The translations under genes were made by a program, and so were the position numbers. Under the pieces are notes generated by a model. The model ran no database searches and was not told where the DNA came from. It was given only the letters and a program-made list of their open reading frames with translations. Shown here in pieces: positions 9,651 through 18,380 of a DNA stretch of 64,000 bases. Positions within the stretch are counted from its first letter, which is position 1, and each line of letters starts with the position of its first letter. This DNA comes from Apilactobacillus apinorum (GTDB lineage Bacteria; Bacillota; Bacilli; Lactobacillales; Lactobacillaceae), in NCBI RefSeq assembly GCF_001281175.1, contig NZ_KQ440396.1, positions 124,001 through 188,000 of the forward strand, read 5' to 3'.

Positions 9651-11342
9651 CTATTTTTTTGTTTCATCAGCCAATTTCAATAATTCATTAGCATGTTGTA
9701 ATGTTAAATCTGTAACTGTTGTTCCCGATAACATTCTTGCCAACTCCTGAACCCTTTTTTGAACTGATAATTTAACTATACTGGTCATAGTTCTATCTTT
9801 TTCAATTTTCTTTTCAATAAAGTAGTGATGATCAGACATCGCTGCCACTTGAGGTAAATGGGTAATACATAAAACTTGAGACTTTTGAGCAATCTTACTA
9901 ATCTTTTCGGCAATCGCTTGAGCAACTCTACCTGAAACACCGGTGTCAACTTCATCAAAGATAATTGATGTTACCCCTTGAACACTTGTAAATAGAGTCT
10001 TTAGAGCTAACATAATTCTTGAAAGTTCACCACCTGAAGCAATTTTGGCTAGTGGTAACATTGCTTCGCCTGGATTAGTTCTCATGTAAAATTCAACTCT
10101 TTCGTTCCCATAAGAGTGAAATTCACCAATTGGTAATTTTTCAAAATTAACCTTGAACTCTGTCTTTGCCATATATAAGTCAGATAGTTGATCATGGACT
10201 GATTTTTCCAGTTTAGTTGCGACTTTATGTCTTTTAACGTTTAACTCATCAGCCAGTGTTGTCAATTGATTTAAAGTTGATTCATACTGCTCATTAAGAT
10301 TTTCTCCAGTACTTTGATCAGCTTGCATTGTTGAAAGTTCTTTAACAACGTTTTGGTAATGATTTAATACCTGCTCAATTGAATCTCCATATTTACGTTT
10401 TAAAACGTAAATAGTGTTCAATCTTTCTTCTATTTCTTCCAGCTTACCTTGATCAAACTCTTGTAAATCTAGTTGATCAGAAATATTATCAGAAGCATCT
10501 TGTAATAAGTAAAATGCATTCTTAATATTATCTGATATTTCTCTAAATTGAGGATCAACTTCTTCAATTGATTCCATTGAGTTCTTAGCTTCACCAATAA
10601 TATCTAATGGATTAATATTATCATCACCGTTGATTGCACTAAAACTTAAGTTAAGTGCATCTACGATTTTTTGGTAATTTAATAAATGATCTCTTTGACT
10701 AACAAGTTCTTCTTCTTCACCAATTTGCAAATTAGCATTACTAATTTCGTTTTCTTGAAATTCAAGCATATCTAGTCTTTGTGACCATTCTTTTTCATTA
10801 CTTCTTTTTTCGTTAATTGATGCTTTTAGCGTTTGATAATGATCAAACGTTTCTTGGTATTGGATCAACAAGTCTTTAATTTCTTTCTTACCAAATTCAT
10901 CCAGCAAGTGAACATGCTTTTCGGGTTGCATTAACTCTTGATGTTCATTTTGACCATGAATATCAACAATGGTCTCTCCAACCTTTTTTAACATCGCTGT
11001 ATTAACAATCATTCCATTGACACGACAAATATTTCGACCATTGCGATAGATTTCACGTTGTAAAATCACACTGTTATCACTGTGTTCGATTCCCATATCA
11101 TCTAAAACTTGATATGTTAATCCATCTTCTGGAAATACAAAAAGACCTTGTATAAGAAGCTTGTTGCTTCCAGTTCTAATAAAGTTTTGTGATCCTCTTC
11201 CACCAGCTAATAAACCGACAGCGTCAATAATGATTGACTTACCTGCACCAGTTTCCCCTGTAAGAACAGTCATCCCATTTGAAAAATCAATTTCTAAATG
11301 GTCGATAATCGCAAAATCATGAATTGATAAGTGTTCAAGCAA
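9651..11342 (-). CDS. recN: DNA repair protein RecN
   Basis: SMC-like ATPase that acts early in recombinational repair of double-strand breaks. Walker A GETGAGKS is at 29-36, with DIHGQNEHQELM near residue 128. A long central coiled coil follows. The C-terminal half carries the ABC signature LASGGELSRIMLALK and Walker B with D-loop IFDEVDTGVSGR. At 563 residues it is full length. The start is TTG at 11342, 8 bases after AAAGGGAG. In Bacillus an arginine repressor gene normally sits between tlyA and recN; here the two are 18 bases apart with nothing between. Confidence 0.97.
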   Translation of the reverse strand: MLEHLSIHDFAIIDHLEIDFSNGMTVLTGETGAGKSIIIDAVGLLAGGRGSQNFIRTGSNKLLIQGLFVFPEDGLTYQVLDDMGIEHSDNSVILQREIYRNGRNICRVNGMIVNTAMLKKVGETIVDIHGQNEHQELMQPEKHVHLLDEFGKKEIKDLLIQYQETFDHYQTLKASINEKRSNEKEWSQRLDMLEFQENEISNANLQIGEEEELVSQRDHLLNYQKIVDALNLSFSAINGDDNINPLDIIGEAKNSMESIEEVDPQFREISDNIKNAFYLLQDASDNISDQLDLQEFDQGKLEEIEERLNTIYVLKRKYGDSIEQVLNHYQNVVKELSTMQADQSTGENLNEQYESTLNQLTTLADELNVKRHKVATKLEKSVHDQLSDLYMAKTEFKVNFEKLPIGEFHSYGNERVEFYMRTNPGEAMLPLAKIASGGELSRIMLALKTLFTSVQGVTSIIFDEVDTGVSGRVAQAIAEKISKIAQKSQVLCITHLPQVAAMSDHHYFIEKKIEKDRTMTSIVKLSVQKRVQELARMLSGTTVTDLTLQHANELLKLADETKK

Positions 11343-11360
11343 TTAGAAGACTCCCTTTCG

Positions 11361-12167
11361 TTACTTTAATTCTTCGGCATTTTTAATTGTTTGTTCAATT
11401 GAAATGTCTGGATTAATTGATGGATTGTCAACAGACTTTAAATCAACTAAGAATTCGATATTTCCTTCTCCACCAGTAATAGGTGAGAAATCAAGTCCTT
11501 CAACAGAATAACCACTCTTTACAGCAAATTTGATAATATCATCTAATACTTCTGCATGTACCTTAGGATCTCTAACAATTCCATGCTTACCAATCTTATC
11601 TCTGCCTGCTTCAAATTGTGGTTTTATTAGTGCTGCTACGTGACCATTTTCAATTAGAATATCTTTTAAGACAGGTAAAATCAAGTGAAGTGAAATAAAT
11701 GATACATCAATGGACGCAAATTCTGGTTGACCATCTTTGAAATCTTCAAGTTTGGAATATCTAAAATTAGTATGTTCCATTACAACGACTCTTGGGTCTT
11801 CTCTTAATTTCCATACTAATTGGTTACTTCCAACATCCAAAGCGTAGCTAATCCTAGCTCCATTTTGCAACATTACGTCAGTAAATCCACCAGTTGATGA
11901 CCCAATATCAAGAACTGTTTTTCCTTTAACATCCAAATTGAAAACTTTTAGAGCTTTCTCAAGCTTTAACCCACCTCTACTAACGTATGGCATTGGTTTT
12001 CCTTTAAGATGTAGTTTTGTATCAATTGGAATTTTAACACCTGGTTTATCTAAACGTTCTTCATTTTTTCCTAGTACTTCACCTGCCATTACAGCTCTCT
12101 TAGCTTTTTCTCTAGTATCAAAAAGGCCTTGTTGTACCAGTAGAACATCTACTCTTTCTTTTTGCAT
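11361..12167 (-). CDS. tlyA: TlyA family rRNA (cytidine-2'-O)-methyltransferase / hemolysin-like protein
   Basis: Predicted SAM-dependent 2'-O-methyltransferase acting on ribosomal RNA (YqxC in Bacillus). Residues 1-60 form an S4 RNA-binding domain (ERVDVLLVQQGLFDTREKAK). An FtsJ-type Rossmann domain follows, with SRGGLKLEKAL, the SAM loop LDIGSSTGGFTD, ALDVG and the catalytic-site neighbourhood DVSFISL and KPQFE. The 268-residue length fits the family. It lies between ispA and recN, its conserved place in Firmicutes. The 'hemolysin' name is historical; the methyltransferase role is inferred from characterised TlyA proteins. Confidence 0.93.
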   Translation of the reverse strand: MQKERVDVLLVQQGLFDTREKAKRAVMAGEVLGKNEERLDKPGVKIPIDTKLHLKGKPMPYVSRGGLKLEKALKVFNLDVKGKTVLDIGSSTGGFTDVMLQNGARISYALDVGSNQLVWKLREDPRVVVMEHTNFRYSKLEDFKDGQPEFASIDVSFISLHLILPVLKDILIENGHVAALIKPQFEAGRDKIGKHGIVRDPKVHAEVLDDIIKFAVKSGYSVEGLDFSPITGGEGNIEFLVDLKSVDNPSINPDISIEQTIKNAEELK

Positions 12168-12180
12168 TGCTAAATTACCC

Positions 12181-13074
12181 CTATTTTTCGATATTAAAAT
12201 AATCTAGAAAAGACATTAGCAATGAAACATCAATACCATTTAAATCACTAATCTTCTTTAGAATCATTTTGCTATGATCTAATGTGTCTTCTAAATATTC
12301 ATATGACTTATCCAAACCTAGTTGGTTAGTATAAGTGTTTTTTACGCTATCTTGGTGGACCGGCTTTCCTAAATCTTCTGTGTTAGAAGTAACATCTAAA
12401 ATATCGTCATAAATTTGGAACGCTAGTCCATAATCCGCACCAAAATCATCCAAAAGATGAATAACTTCACTTTCACAATCAGACATAATTCCACCGGCAA
12501 TTAAAGCGTATCTGATTAAATCACCGGTCTTTTGCTCATGTAAGTGCTTAATTTGATCAAGTGTTAATGGTTTATTCTCATTAAGAATATCAATAGCTTG
12601 TCCAGCAACCATCCCTGCAGGTCCTGCCTTTTTAGATAGTTCTAACACTAATTGCACTTTTTTGGCATCCGTTAAATTATTATCAGTTAACCATTGAAAT
12701 GCTAAAGTAAGCAAAGCATCACCAGCTAAAGTAGCCAACCCTTCACCATATACAACGTGATTAGTTGCTTTTCCACGTCTTAAATCGTCATTATCCATAG
12801 CGGGTAAATCATCATGGATTAGAGAATATGTATGGAGAAGTTCCAGTGCACTGGAAACTTTTAATTCATCTTCACCTATCTTATGATTGAAAGTTTTTAA
12901 AACAGCTAAAGTTAATAGCGGGCGTAATCTCTTTCCACCAGCTTTTAATGAATATAGCATTGACTCTGACAGGTCACTTTGGCTAACATCCTTCAAAACT
13001 TCCTTTTCAATTGTTAATTCAATTCTATTTTTATACTCATTAACAAAATTATTCAAAAGAGCTGAATCGTTCAT
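12181..13074 (-). CDS. ispA: Polyprenyl (farnesyl/geranylgeranyl) diphosphate synthase
   Basis: Trans-prenyltransferase that condenses isopentenyl diphosphate onto allylic diphosphates to make farnesyl-type precursors for undecaprenyl phosphate and quinones. Both aspartate-rich motifs are seen: DDLPAMDNDDLRRG (first DDxxxxD) and FQIYDDILDV (second DDxxD). GGKRLRP lies upstream of the first motif, as expected. The start overlaps the xseB stop by one base. No dxs gene sits in this cluster, unlike in Bacillus, which is consistent with the mevalonate route used by lactobacilli. Product chain length cannot be read with certainty. Confidence 0.95.
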   Translation of the reverse strand: MNDSALLNNFVNEYKNRIELTIEKEVLKDVSQSDLSESMLYSLKAGGKRLRPLLTLAVLKTFNHKIGEDELKVSSALELLHTYSLIHDDLPAMDNDDLRRGKATNHVVYGEGLATLAGDALLTLAFQWLTDNNLTDAKKVQLVLELSKKAGPAGMVAGQAIDILNENKPLTLDQIKHLHEQKTGDLIRYALIAGGIMSDCESEVIHLLDDFGADYGLAFQIYDDILDVTSNTEDLGKPVHQDSVKNTYTNQLGLDKSYEYLEDTLDHSKMILKKISDLNGIDVSLLMSFLDYFNIEK

Positions 13075-13307
13075 TACTTTTCGTCACTTTCTGACTCTTC
13101 AAAAGCAACTTCTTTATCATCGTCAGTTATTTCTTTTGCTAATGTTTTTTCAGCATTCTTTAAAGTATCTTGTAGCTCAGCGCTTAGTTTTACCCCTTTT
13201 TGAAATTCACTAAGTGCTTTTTCTAAAGGAATATCTCCTTGTTCTAATTCAGAAACAATCATTTCTAGATTTTTCATATTTTCTTCAAAACTTACTTTTT
13301 CAGCCAT
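13074..13307 (-). CDS. xseB: Exodeoxyribonuclease VII small subunit
   Basis: Small helical subunit of exonuclease VII, which degrades single-stranded DNA. The 77-residue protein has the family pattern: SFEENMKNLEMIVSELEQGDIPLEKAL, then FQKGVKLSAELQDTLKNAE. The C-terminus is acidic. It is coupled at both ends by one-base stop/start overlaps, with xseA before it and ispA after it, which fits production of many small subunits per large subunit. Confidence 0.96.
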   Translation of the reverse strand: MAEKVSFEENMKNLEMIVSELEQGDIPLEKALSEFQKGVKLSAELQDTLKNAEKTLAKEITDDDKEVAFEESESDEK

Positions 13308-14647
13308 TATTTACTCTCCTTTGTAATTTCATTTACGGTTGCTTTAGCAGTTCCATCAATTAATTTAAGTTGGATTTCATCATCTTTTTTTACATCTGAA
13401 ATCTTCTTAATGACGTTACCATTACTATCGGTAGTGTAACTGAATCCTCTAGACATAACTTTTAGTGGACTTAAGTGATCTAAAGAACTAATCAATTGTT
13501 TAACCTTATTATCCTTATTTTCCAAAAGCAACGATATATTTCTTAATAATTGCTTTTGTTCAACTTTTAAAATCTGTTTTTGTTCATTAATCCTATTTTT
13601 AGGAGAATTGATTTTTAAGTTATAAATTAAATCATTAATTCTCTTGTCTGCAGAATTAATACTTTGTTGAAGAGCATTATTTAATCTCTCATTTAACATA
13701 TCAATTCTTTGAACATAAGAATCATACAATCTTTCTGGTTGTTTAAAAATATATGAACTAGTAATCTTGTTTAATCTTTGTTGTAACTGAATAATCTTAT
13801 TTTTATAAGCATTAACAATTCTAATTTCATTATTTTTGATATCAGTAATAACATCTGTCAAAACAGGAACAGCTAACTCAGCAGCTGCTGTTGGTGTAGC
13901 CGCTCTAACATCGGCAACTAAATCAGCAATTGTTGTGTCTGTTTCGTGACCTACTGATGAAATAACTGGGATATTACTATTTGCGATTTCTCTAGCAACT
14001 ATTTCTTCATTGAATGGCCATAAATCTTCAATAGATCCACCACCACGACCAATAATAAGAGTGTCATAATCGCCTTTTTGATTAACTCTTTTGATTTGTC
14101 TTACAATATCTTCAGCGGCGGCGGTTCCTTGAACTACCGCAGGATACAATACAATTTGAGCAATTGGATATCTTCTTCTAGCTGTTGTAATAATGTCTCT
14201 AATAACAGCTCCACTAGGAGAGGTTACAACAGCGATTTTCTTCGGATATTTTTCAAGAGTTCTTTTAGGAGCATTAAACAATCCTTCAGCTGACAATTTC
14301 TTTTTTAATTGTTCATAGGCTTGATATAATGCACCAACACCATCTGGTTCCATACTTTCAATATAAATCTGATAATTCCCAGTTGCTTCATATAGTGATA
14401 TTCTTCCGGTTACTAAGACTTTCATTCCTTCTTCAGGTTTGAATTTAATCTTACTAAAAGCAGATTTAAACATAATTGCGCTAATTTTAGCGTTATCATC
14501 TTTCAAACTAAAATATTGATGCACTGGTCTTAGTCTGAAGTTAGAAATTTCACCAGTCAAATAAACCTTACCTAGATAAGGATCTCGATCAAATTTCTTT
14601 TTTATATAATTTGTTAAATCTGTTACCGTAAGATAATCATTATCCAT
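13307..14647 (-). CDS. xseA: Exodeoxyribonuclease VII large subunit
   Basis: Catalytic subunit of exonuclease VII. An N-terminal OB-fold (about 5-105, with GEISNFR and HQYFSLKD) is followed by the nuclease domain with the characteristic VVTSPSGAVIRDI and GRGGGSIEDLWPFN motifs, PVISSVGHETDTT and ADVRAATPTAAAE. A long C-terminal coiled coil binds the small subunits. The ATG at 14647 is chosen because GGAG lies 8 bases upstream; a GTG three codons earlier is possible. The gene overlaps the end of folD by 8 bases. Protein length is 446 residues, normal for the family. Confidence 0.96.
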   Translation of the reverse strand: MDNDYLTVTDLTNYIKKKFDRDPYLGKVYLTGEISNFRLRPVHQYFSLKDDNAKISAIMFKSAFSKIKFKPEEGMKVLVTGRISLYEATGNYQIYIESMEPDGVGALYQAYEQLKKKLSAEGLFNAPKRTLEKYPKKIAVVTSPSGAVIRDIITTARRRYPIAQIVLYPAVVQGTAAAEDIVRQIKRVNQKGDYDTLIIGRGGGSIEDLWPFNEEIVAREIANSNIPVISSVGHETDTTIADLVADVRAATPTAAAELAVPVLTDVITDIKNNEIRIVNAYKNKIIQLQQRLNKITSSYIFKQPERLYDSYVQRIDMLNERLNNALQQSINSADKRINDLIYNLKINSPKNRINEQKQILKVEQKQLLRNISLLLENKDNKVKQLISSLDHLSPLKVMSRGFSYTTDSNGNVIKKISDVKKDDEIQLKLIDGTAKATVNEITKESK

Positions 14648-15500
14648 TAATATCACTCCATTTAGCTAACTCAACTGTTTGTCTCATCAAAGTAGCGATG
14701 GTCATTGGACCAACTCCACCTGGTACTGGTGTTATGTATGATGCTTTTTCTTTAATTGAATCATAATCCACATCACCCACTAATTTATTGTTTTCATCAA
14801 CGTTTTGACCAACATCAATTACTACAACGCCTTCTTTAACATCATCTGCGGTTAATGTATGTAATTTCCCGGTTGCTGAAACAACGATATCAGCATCACA
14901 TGTATATTCTTTCATGTTATCGACATAATGATTAAGGACTGTGACTTCTGCCCCGGCATTAATTAATAATGCGGCCATTGGTCTACCAACAATTATACTT
15001 CTACCAATCACAACCGCTTTTTTCCCTTTTAGTTCAATATTGTATTCATCAAACATTGTCATAACACCCTTTGGTGTACATGCAACAGGATAATTGCTTT
15101 GATCATTTAAAAATAGTTTTCCAGAATTAATAACTTGAAAACCATCAACGTCTTTATTCGGATTGATTTGGCTCATAACGAATTTTTCATTAATATGTTT
15201 TGGAAGTGGTGATTGGATTAAAATCGCATCAATTTCTTCACTATTATTATATTCGTCTAAAATGTTTAATAGTTCTTTCTCTGTTGTTTCTTTAGGCAAT
15301 TCTTTTACGATTGACTTAATTCCTAGTTGTTGTGCCTTTTTATGCTTGCTACGAACATATCTATGACTAGCTTGGTCATCACCAACTAGTATTACAGCTA
15401 AACATGGATCAATTTCCTTACTATGTAACTCTTCAACCATAGATGCAGTTTCTTGATTAACTTTTTTTGCTAATGCTTTTCCATCAATAATGTTGTCCAT
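14640..15500 (-). CDS. folD: Methylenetetrahydrofolate dehydrogenase / methenyltetrahydrofolate cyclohydrolase
   Basis: Bifunctional enzyme of one-carbon metabolism that interconverts 5,10-methylene-, 5,10-methenyl- and 10-formyl-tetrahydrofolate. Signatures include the substrate region YVRSKHKKAQQLGI with the catalytic Lys, IQSPLPKH, NPNKDVDGF, the Rossmann VVIGRSIIVGRP and the C-terminal TPVPGGVGPMTIA. The ATG at 15500 has GGAGG nine bases upstream and gives 286 residues; a longer frame to 15530 lacks such a site. It is the first gene of a transcript that runs through xseA, xseB, ispA, tlyA, recN, gmk and rpoZ. Confidence 0.96.
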   Translation of the reverse strand: MDNIIDGKALAKKVNQETASMVEELHSKEIDPCLAVILVGDDQASHRYVRSKHKKAQQLGIKSIVKELPKETTEKELLNILDEYNNSEEIDAILIQSPLPKHINEKFVMSQINPNKDVDGFQVINSGKLFLNDQSNYPVACTPKGVMTMFDEYNIELKGKKAVVIGRSIIVGRPMAALLINAGAEVTVLNHYVDNMKEYTCDADIVVSATGKLHTLTADDVKEGVVVIDVGQNVDENNKLVGDVDYDSIKEKASYITPVPGGVGPMTIATLMRQTVELAKWSDING

Positions 15501-15534
15501 CGTAAAAAACCTCCAAAGAATTAATTTCATCTTT

Positions 15535-15543
15535 ATTTTAGCA
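15535..15543 (-). promoter_or_regulatory. Probable promoter (extended -10) of the folD operon
   Basis: The minus strand reads TGCTAAAAT, an extended -10 element, about 35 bases before the folD ATG and just after the nusB terminator. No convincing -35 hexamer is visible, as is common with extended -10 promoters. Confidence 0.5.
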
Positions 15544-15563
15544 TACTGAAAAGACTTTATGTA

Positions 15564-15600
15564 TTAAAAAAGGATTTGCAAAATTTGCAAATCCTTTTTT
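15564..15600 (-). terminator. Intrinsic terminator after nusB
   Basis: A near-perfect palindrome built on GGATTTGCA/TGCAAATCC is flanked by A and T runs, giving a stem of about 9-11 bp and a U6 tail on the minus strand. It overlaps the nusB stop codon and ends the efp-asp23-nusB transcript. Confidence 0.88.
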
Positions 15601-16000
15601 ATGCAATGGTATTTGATAAAACACCATTAACAAATTTTCTAGAGTGATCATCACTATATTTCTTTGTTAATTCTAATGCTTCGTTGATAGCTACCTTAGC
15701 AGGAACATCATCAACGTAATTAATTTCGAAAAACGCAAGTCTTAGAATAGCTAAATCAGTTTTAGCGATTCTATTAATTGACCAACCGGAAACAAGATAT
15801 GAGATGATACTATTATCCAAACTATCCTTATTTTCAATGACTCCATCAACTAACGTATTGTAGTATTCAGGAATATTTTCATCTTCATTTGTTCTTGAGA
15901 TAGCATGGAAGAATAATTCTTTATCGGTTGTATCATTCGCATTAATAGCAAACAATGTTTGAAATGCATACTCTCTTATTTTATGTCTTGTAAATTCCAC
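15599..16000 (-). CDS. nusB: Transcription antitermination factor NusB
   Basis: All-helical RNA-binding protein that, with NusE (S10), binds boxA and supports rRNA antitermination. The 133-residue protein shows RHKIREYAFQTLFAI at the N-terminus and the conserved C-terminal KVAINEALELTKKYSDDHSRKFVNGVL. The start is GTG at 16000, seven bases after AAGGGTG, and overlaps the asp23 stop by one base. The asp23-nusB-folD order is the same as yqhY-nusB-folD in Bacillus. Confidence 0.96.
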   Translation of the reverse strand: MEFTRHKIREYAFQTLFAINANDTTDKELFFHAISRTNEDENIPEYYNTLVDGVIENKDSLDNSIISYLVSGWSINRIAKTDLAILRLAFFEINYVDDVPAKVAINEALELTKKYSDDHSRKFVNGVLSNTIA

Positions 16001-16437
16001 TATTTTTCACCCTTATCGCTACTGTTGCTATTCAATAAATTATTAGATTCAGTTTTTTTATCAATTCTTTCGGGAACAATACCTTCTACATGAACGTTAA
16101 CTTCACCTAAATCAAGTTCTGTCATAAATAGAAGTTGTTGTTTAACTTGTTCTTGAATTTCTAAGGCAACTTTAGGAACGGAAACTCCGTAGTTTAAGTA
16201 CACATAAACATCAACGATAAGTTTATCATCCTTAAAGTTTAATTTAATACCTTTACCAAATTCTTTACGTCCAAATAATTCGTTGACACTAGTTGCTAAT
16301 GAACCTCGCATACGTTTTACACCGTTAACTTGAACGGATGCAATACTAGCAATAATTTCTAATACGTTAGGTGATATCTTAATATCTCCTAGTTCGGAAC
16401 TAGCTTTAATTAAAGAAACATCAGTTTGTTCTGCCAT
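16000..16437 (-). CDS. Asp23/Gls24 family envelope stress response protein (YqhY-like)
   Basis: DUF322/Asp23 family protein, 145 residues. The core ISPNVLEIIASIASVQVNGVKRMRG and VYLNYGVSVPKVALEIQEQVKQQL stretches are typical. It sits immediately before nusB, the position of YqhY in Bacillus, where the protein is linked to control of fatty-acid (acetyl-CoA carboxylase) metabolism. The ATG at 16437 follows GGAGGG by 7 bases; an upstream in-frame start at 16452 lacks a good site. The C-terminal 20 residues are polar and low complexity. The exact role here is not known. Confidence 0.9.
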   Translation of the reverse strand: MAEQTDVSLIKASSELGDIKISPNVLEIIASIASVQVNGVKRMRGSLATSVNELFGRKEFGKGIKLNFKDDKLIVDVYVYLNYGVSVPKVALEIQEQVKQQLLFMTELDLGEVNVHVEGIVPERIDKKTESNNLLNSNSSDKGEK

Positions 16438-16480
16438 AGAATTTCCCTCCAATCGATAAAAACAGATTAATAATTATCTA

Positions 16481-17044
16481 TTAAGCTCTTGAAATGTATG
16501 ATGCATCACTAGTATTAATAACTAGTTTGTCACCAGCATTAACGAAGAATGGTACTTGTACAATTAAACCAGTAGTCATAGTAGCAGGTTTGCTTCCACC
16601 AGAAGCTGTGTTACCTTTAATACTTGGTTCTGTTTCTGAAACTTCTAAAGTAACAGTGTTTGGCACTTCGATACCGATAACTTCATTTTGGTATTGAACG
16701 ATACTTACATCCATGTTTTCTTGTAGGTAGTTCAATGCATCTTGGATCTTGTCACCAGGAACAGTAATTTGTTCGTATGATTCCATATCCATAAATACGT
16801 AACCAGCACCATCTTCATATAAGTATTGCATGTTGCTAGTATCGATTTGTGCTTGTTCCATCTTAGCACCAGCACGGAATGTCTTATCTTGAACAGCACC
16901 GGTTCTTAGGTTCTTAAGTTTAGTACGAACGAACGCACCACCCTTACCTGGTTTTACGTGTTGGAAGTTAATGATACGCCAGATAGCGTTATCAACTTCG
17001 ATTGTTAATCCTGTTTTAAATTGGGCAGTTGAAATAGTTGCCAT
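16481..17044 (-). CDS. efp: Translation elongation factor P
   Basis: Relieves ribosome stalling at consecutive prolines by entering the E site next to P-site tRNA. The 187-residue protein has the three beta-barrel domains of the family. The loop [12 protein letters not shown] puts Lys34 at the tip; in Bacillus the equivalent lysine is 5-aminopentanolated, but no modification gene is in this window. The C-terminal motif [20 protein letters not shown] is conserved. The ribosome-binding site is AGGAGGAG. A 162-base leader region with a promoter-like element precedes it, and asp23 follows 43 bases downstream without a terminator. Confidence 0.97.
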   Translation of the reverse strand: MATISTAQFKTGLTIEVDNAIWRIINFQHVKPGKGGAFVRTKLKNLRTGAVQDKTFRAGAKMEQAQIDTSNMQYLYEDGAGYVFMDMESYEQITVPGDKIQDALNYLQENMDVSIVQYQNEVIGIEVPNTVTLEVSETEPSIKGNTASGGSKPATMTTGLIVQVPFFVNAGDKLVINTSDASYISRA

Positions 17045-17084
17045 AATTAAAACTCCTCCTAATAATATTAATTACTTGTAATCA

Positions 17085-17098
17085 CAATCATATGATTG
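17085..17098. repeat. 14-bp perfect palindrome in the efp leader
   Basis: CAATCATATGATTG is an exact palindrome lying between the putative -10 of efp (17119-17124) and its ribosome-binding site. It could be an operator or a small RNA hairpin; nothing in the sequence decides between these. Confidence 0.6.
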
Positions 17099-17118
17099 CA
17101 ATTCTAACTGTTATATAT

Positions 17119-17127
17119 ATTGTATCA
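17119..17127 (-). promoter_or_regulatory. Probable extended -10 promoter of efp-asp23-nusB
   Basis: The minus strand reads TGATACAAT about 75 bases before the efp ATG. The -35 region (TTATTT at the right distance) is poor. It is the best candidate between the rpmA terminator and efp. Confidence 0.45.
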
Positions 17128-17155
17128 TGTAAAATTTAATTAAATAAGTCTTTGG

Positions 17156-17190
17156 TAATAAAAAAAGCCTGAATTTAAATCAGGCTTTTT
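17156..17190 (-). terminator. Intrinsic terminator after rpmA
   Basis: Stem AAAAAGCCTGA/TCAGGCTTTTT (17162-17172 with 17180-17190) with a 7-base loop and a minus-strand T-rich tail. It closes the rplU-prp-rpmA operon 16 bases past the rpmA stop. Confidence 0.9.
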
Positions 17191-17206
17191 ATACATTATT
17201 CACTAA

Positions 17207-17503
17207 TTACTTAGCAACTGCTTCAGATACTGGGTATACTGAAACTTGGCGCTTGCTACGGCCCATACGTTCAAAACGTACAACACCATCAACTAGAGCA
17301 AATAAAGTATCATCACCGGCACGCTTAACGTTTTTACCTGGGTAAATGTGAGTACCACGTTGACGGTAAATGATTGAACCAGTAGTAACTTTTGAACCAT
17401 CAGCAGCCTTTGTACCTAGACGACGACCAGCAGAGTCACGACCATTGGCTGTTGAACCTCCCCCTTTATGGTGAGAGAAGAATTGTAAATTCATTTCTAA
17501 CAT
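17207..17503 (-). CDS. rpmA: 50S ribosomal protein L27, with cleavable N-terminal extension
   Basis: Large-subunit protein whose N-terminus reaches the peptidyl-transferase centre. The 98-residue precursor starts [18 protein letters not shown]. The LQFF-S junction is the Firmicutes cleavage site for the protease Prp, whose gene is directly upstream; removal of nine residues exposes the functional SHHKGGG end. The rest ([24 protein letters not shown]) is standard L27. The ATG at 17503 follows GGAGGTG by 8 bases. The operon order rplU-prp-rpmA supports co-production of substrate and protease. Confidence 0.97.
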   Translation of the reverse strand: MLEMNLQFFSHHKGGGSTANGRDSAGRRLGTKAADGSKVTTGSIIYRQRGTHIYPGKNVKRAGDDTLFALVDGVVRFERMGRSKRQVSVYPVSEAVAK

Positions 17504-17525
17504 AGGAATTACACCTCCGTACAAT

Positions 17526-17867
17526 TTAATCTTTAATAATATCTAATTTAATATAATCAGCATAACTTTGAGAAATATCTAGCATTCCATTTTGAAATGT
17601 TAGTAAAATTGCTTGTGCAGCAATTTCATCTTCATCTGAATTAGCTTCCGGTATAGACACTTCCATGTAACCACCGTCGACATCGTTACTCTTAATAATA
17701 GGAGTGACATGTGCGACACCGTCAATACCATTTACAGTTGAAATGGAAAGAACTGAAACGGCAGCACATACAATATCTTTACCGTACTCACCTGAATCAG
17801 CATGACCTGTAATACTGAATCCAGTAATTCGATCATCCTTATCATGATTAATACTTGCTAATATCAT
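17526..17867 (-). CDS. prp: Ribosomal-processing cysteine protease Prp
   Basis: Cysteine protease (YsxB family) that trims the N-terminal extension of L27. The 113-residue protein contains the two catalytic residues in their family context: His22 in [11 protein letters not shown] and Cys34 in [10 protein letters not shown]. It lies between rplU and rpmA, as in other Firmicutes. The ATG at 17867 is preceded by AAGGGA. The assignment is firm because both active-site motifs and the L27 target are present. Confidence 0.95.
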   Translation of the reverse strand: MILASINHDKDDRITGFSITGHADSGEYGKDIVCAAVSVLSISTVNGIDGVAHVTPIIKSNDVDGGYMEVSIPEANSDEDEIAAQAILLTFQNGMLDISQSYADYIKLDIIKD

Positions 17868-17881
17868 CTGATTTTCCCTTA

Positions 17882-18190
17882 TTAAGCTTTGATTGAGTCA
17901 ATAATAACCTTAGTATATGGTTGTCTATGACCCTTCTTAGAACGAGAACCCTTCTTAGGCTTGTAACGAAGAATAGTAATCTTCTTACCACGGCCTTGCT
18001 TTTCAACAGTACCTTCAACTGAAGCACCGTCTACAAGTGGAGTACCAACCTTAGCTGAGTCACCACCAACGAAAACAACTTGGTCAAAAGTAACCTTTTC
18101 ACCTTCGTTTGCGTTTAGCTTTTCAACGTAGATTGCTTCACCTTCAGCAACTTTGTATTGCTTTCCGCCTGTTACGATAATTGCGTACAT
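17882..18190 (-). CDS. rplU: 50S ribosomal protein L21
   Basis: Large-subunit protein of 102 residues. It shows [14 protein letters not shown] at the N-terminus, [11 protein letters not shown] in the middle and the C-terminal [18 protein letters not shown] signature. The ATG at 18190 is six bases after GGAGGTG; an upstream in-frame ATG at 18199 overlaps that site. It is the first gene of rplU-prp-rpmA and is preceded by the structured L21 leader and a near-consensus promoter. Confidence 0.97.
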   Translation of the reverse strand: MYAIIVTGGKQYKVAEGEAIYVEKLNANEGEKVTFDQVVFVGGDSAKVGTPLVDGASVEGTVEKQGRGKKITILRYKPKKGSRSKKGHRQPYTKVIIDSIKA

Positions 18191-18299
18191 AATGTGCACC
18201 TCCTTGAATAATATGCTTAGACTCGCCGAAAGTAAGCGCTCAATAGAGACTTAATACTCATTTCGTGCGGTTGTAGCTGTGAAAGTCCACAAATACAAC
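18191..18299 (-). promoter_or_regulatory. L21 leader RNA (ribosomal protein autoregulatory leader)
   Basis: The 5' untranslated region of rplU contains the conserved blocks of the Firmicutes L21 leader: TTTGTGGACTTTCACAGC, then CTACAACCGCACGAAATGAG and TTAAGTCTCTATTGAGCGC, ending in AAGGAGGTGCACATT. The GTGGACTTTCAC hairpin is easy to see. Leaders of this class are thought to let L21 or another product of the operon regulate its own synthesis. Confidence 0.85.
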
Positions 18300-18305
18300 A
18301 AAGTA

Positions 18306-18334
18306 AGTATACATAGTTTTAAAGTTTTAGTCAA
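18306..18334 (-). promoter_or_regulatory. Promoter of the rplU operon
   Basis: TTGACT (18329-18334) and TATACT (18306-18311) are separated by exactly 17 bases on the minus strand. This near-consensus sigma-A promoter starts just before the L21 leader and abuts the U-tract of the upstream terminator. Confidence 0.88.
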
Positions 18335-18362
18335 GAAAAAAGACATATCTAAAAGATATGCC
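18335..18362 (-). terminator. Intrinsic terminator after tRNA-Arg
   Basis: Stem of 9 bp with one G-U pair (18342-18350 with 18354-18362) and a UUUUUU tail on the minus strand, about 19 bases past the 3' end of the tRNA gene. Confidence 0.85.
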
Positions 18363-18380
18363 TCCAACAATTTATTCTAA

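Noticed and set aside
11361-12167. tlyA considered as a hemolysin virulence gene
   Set aside because: The S4 plus FtsJ domain order and conserved cluster point to an rRNA methyltransferase; no toxin feature is present.
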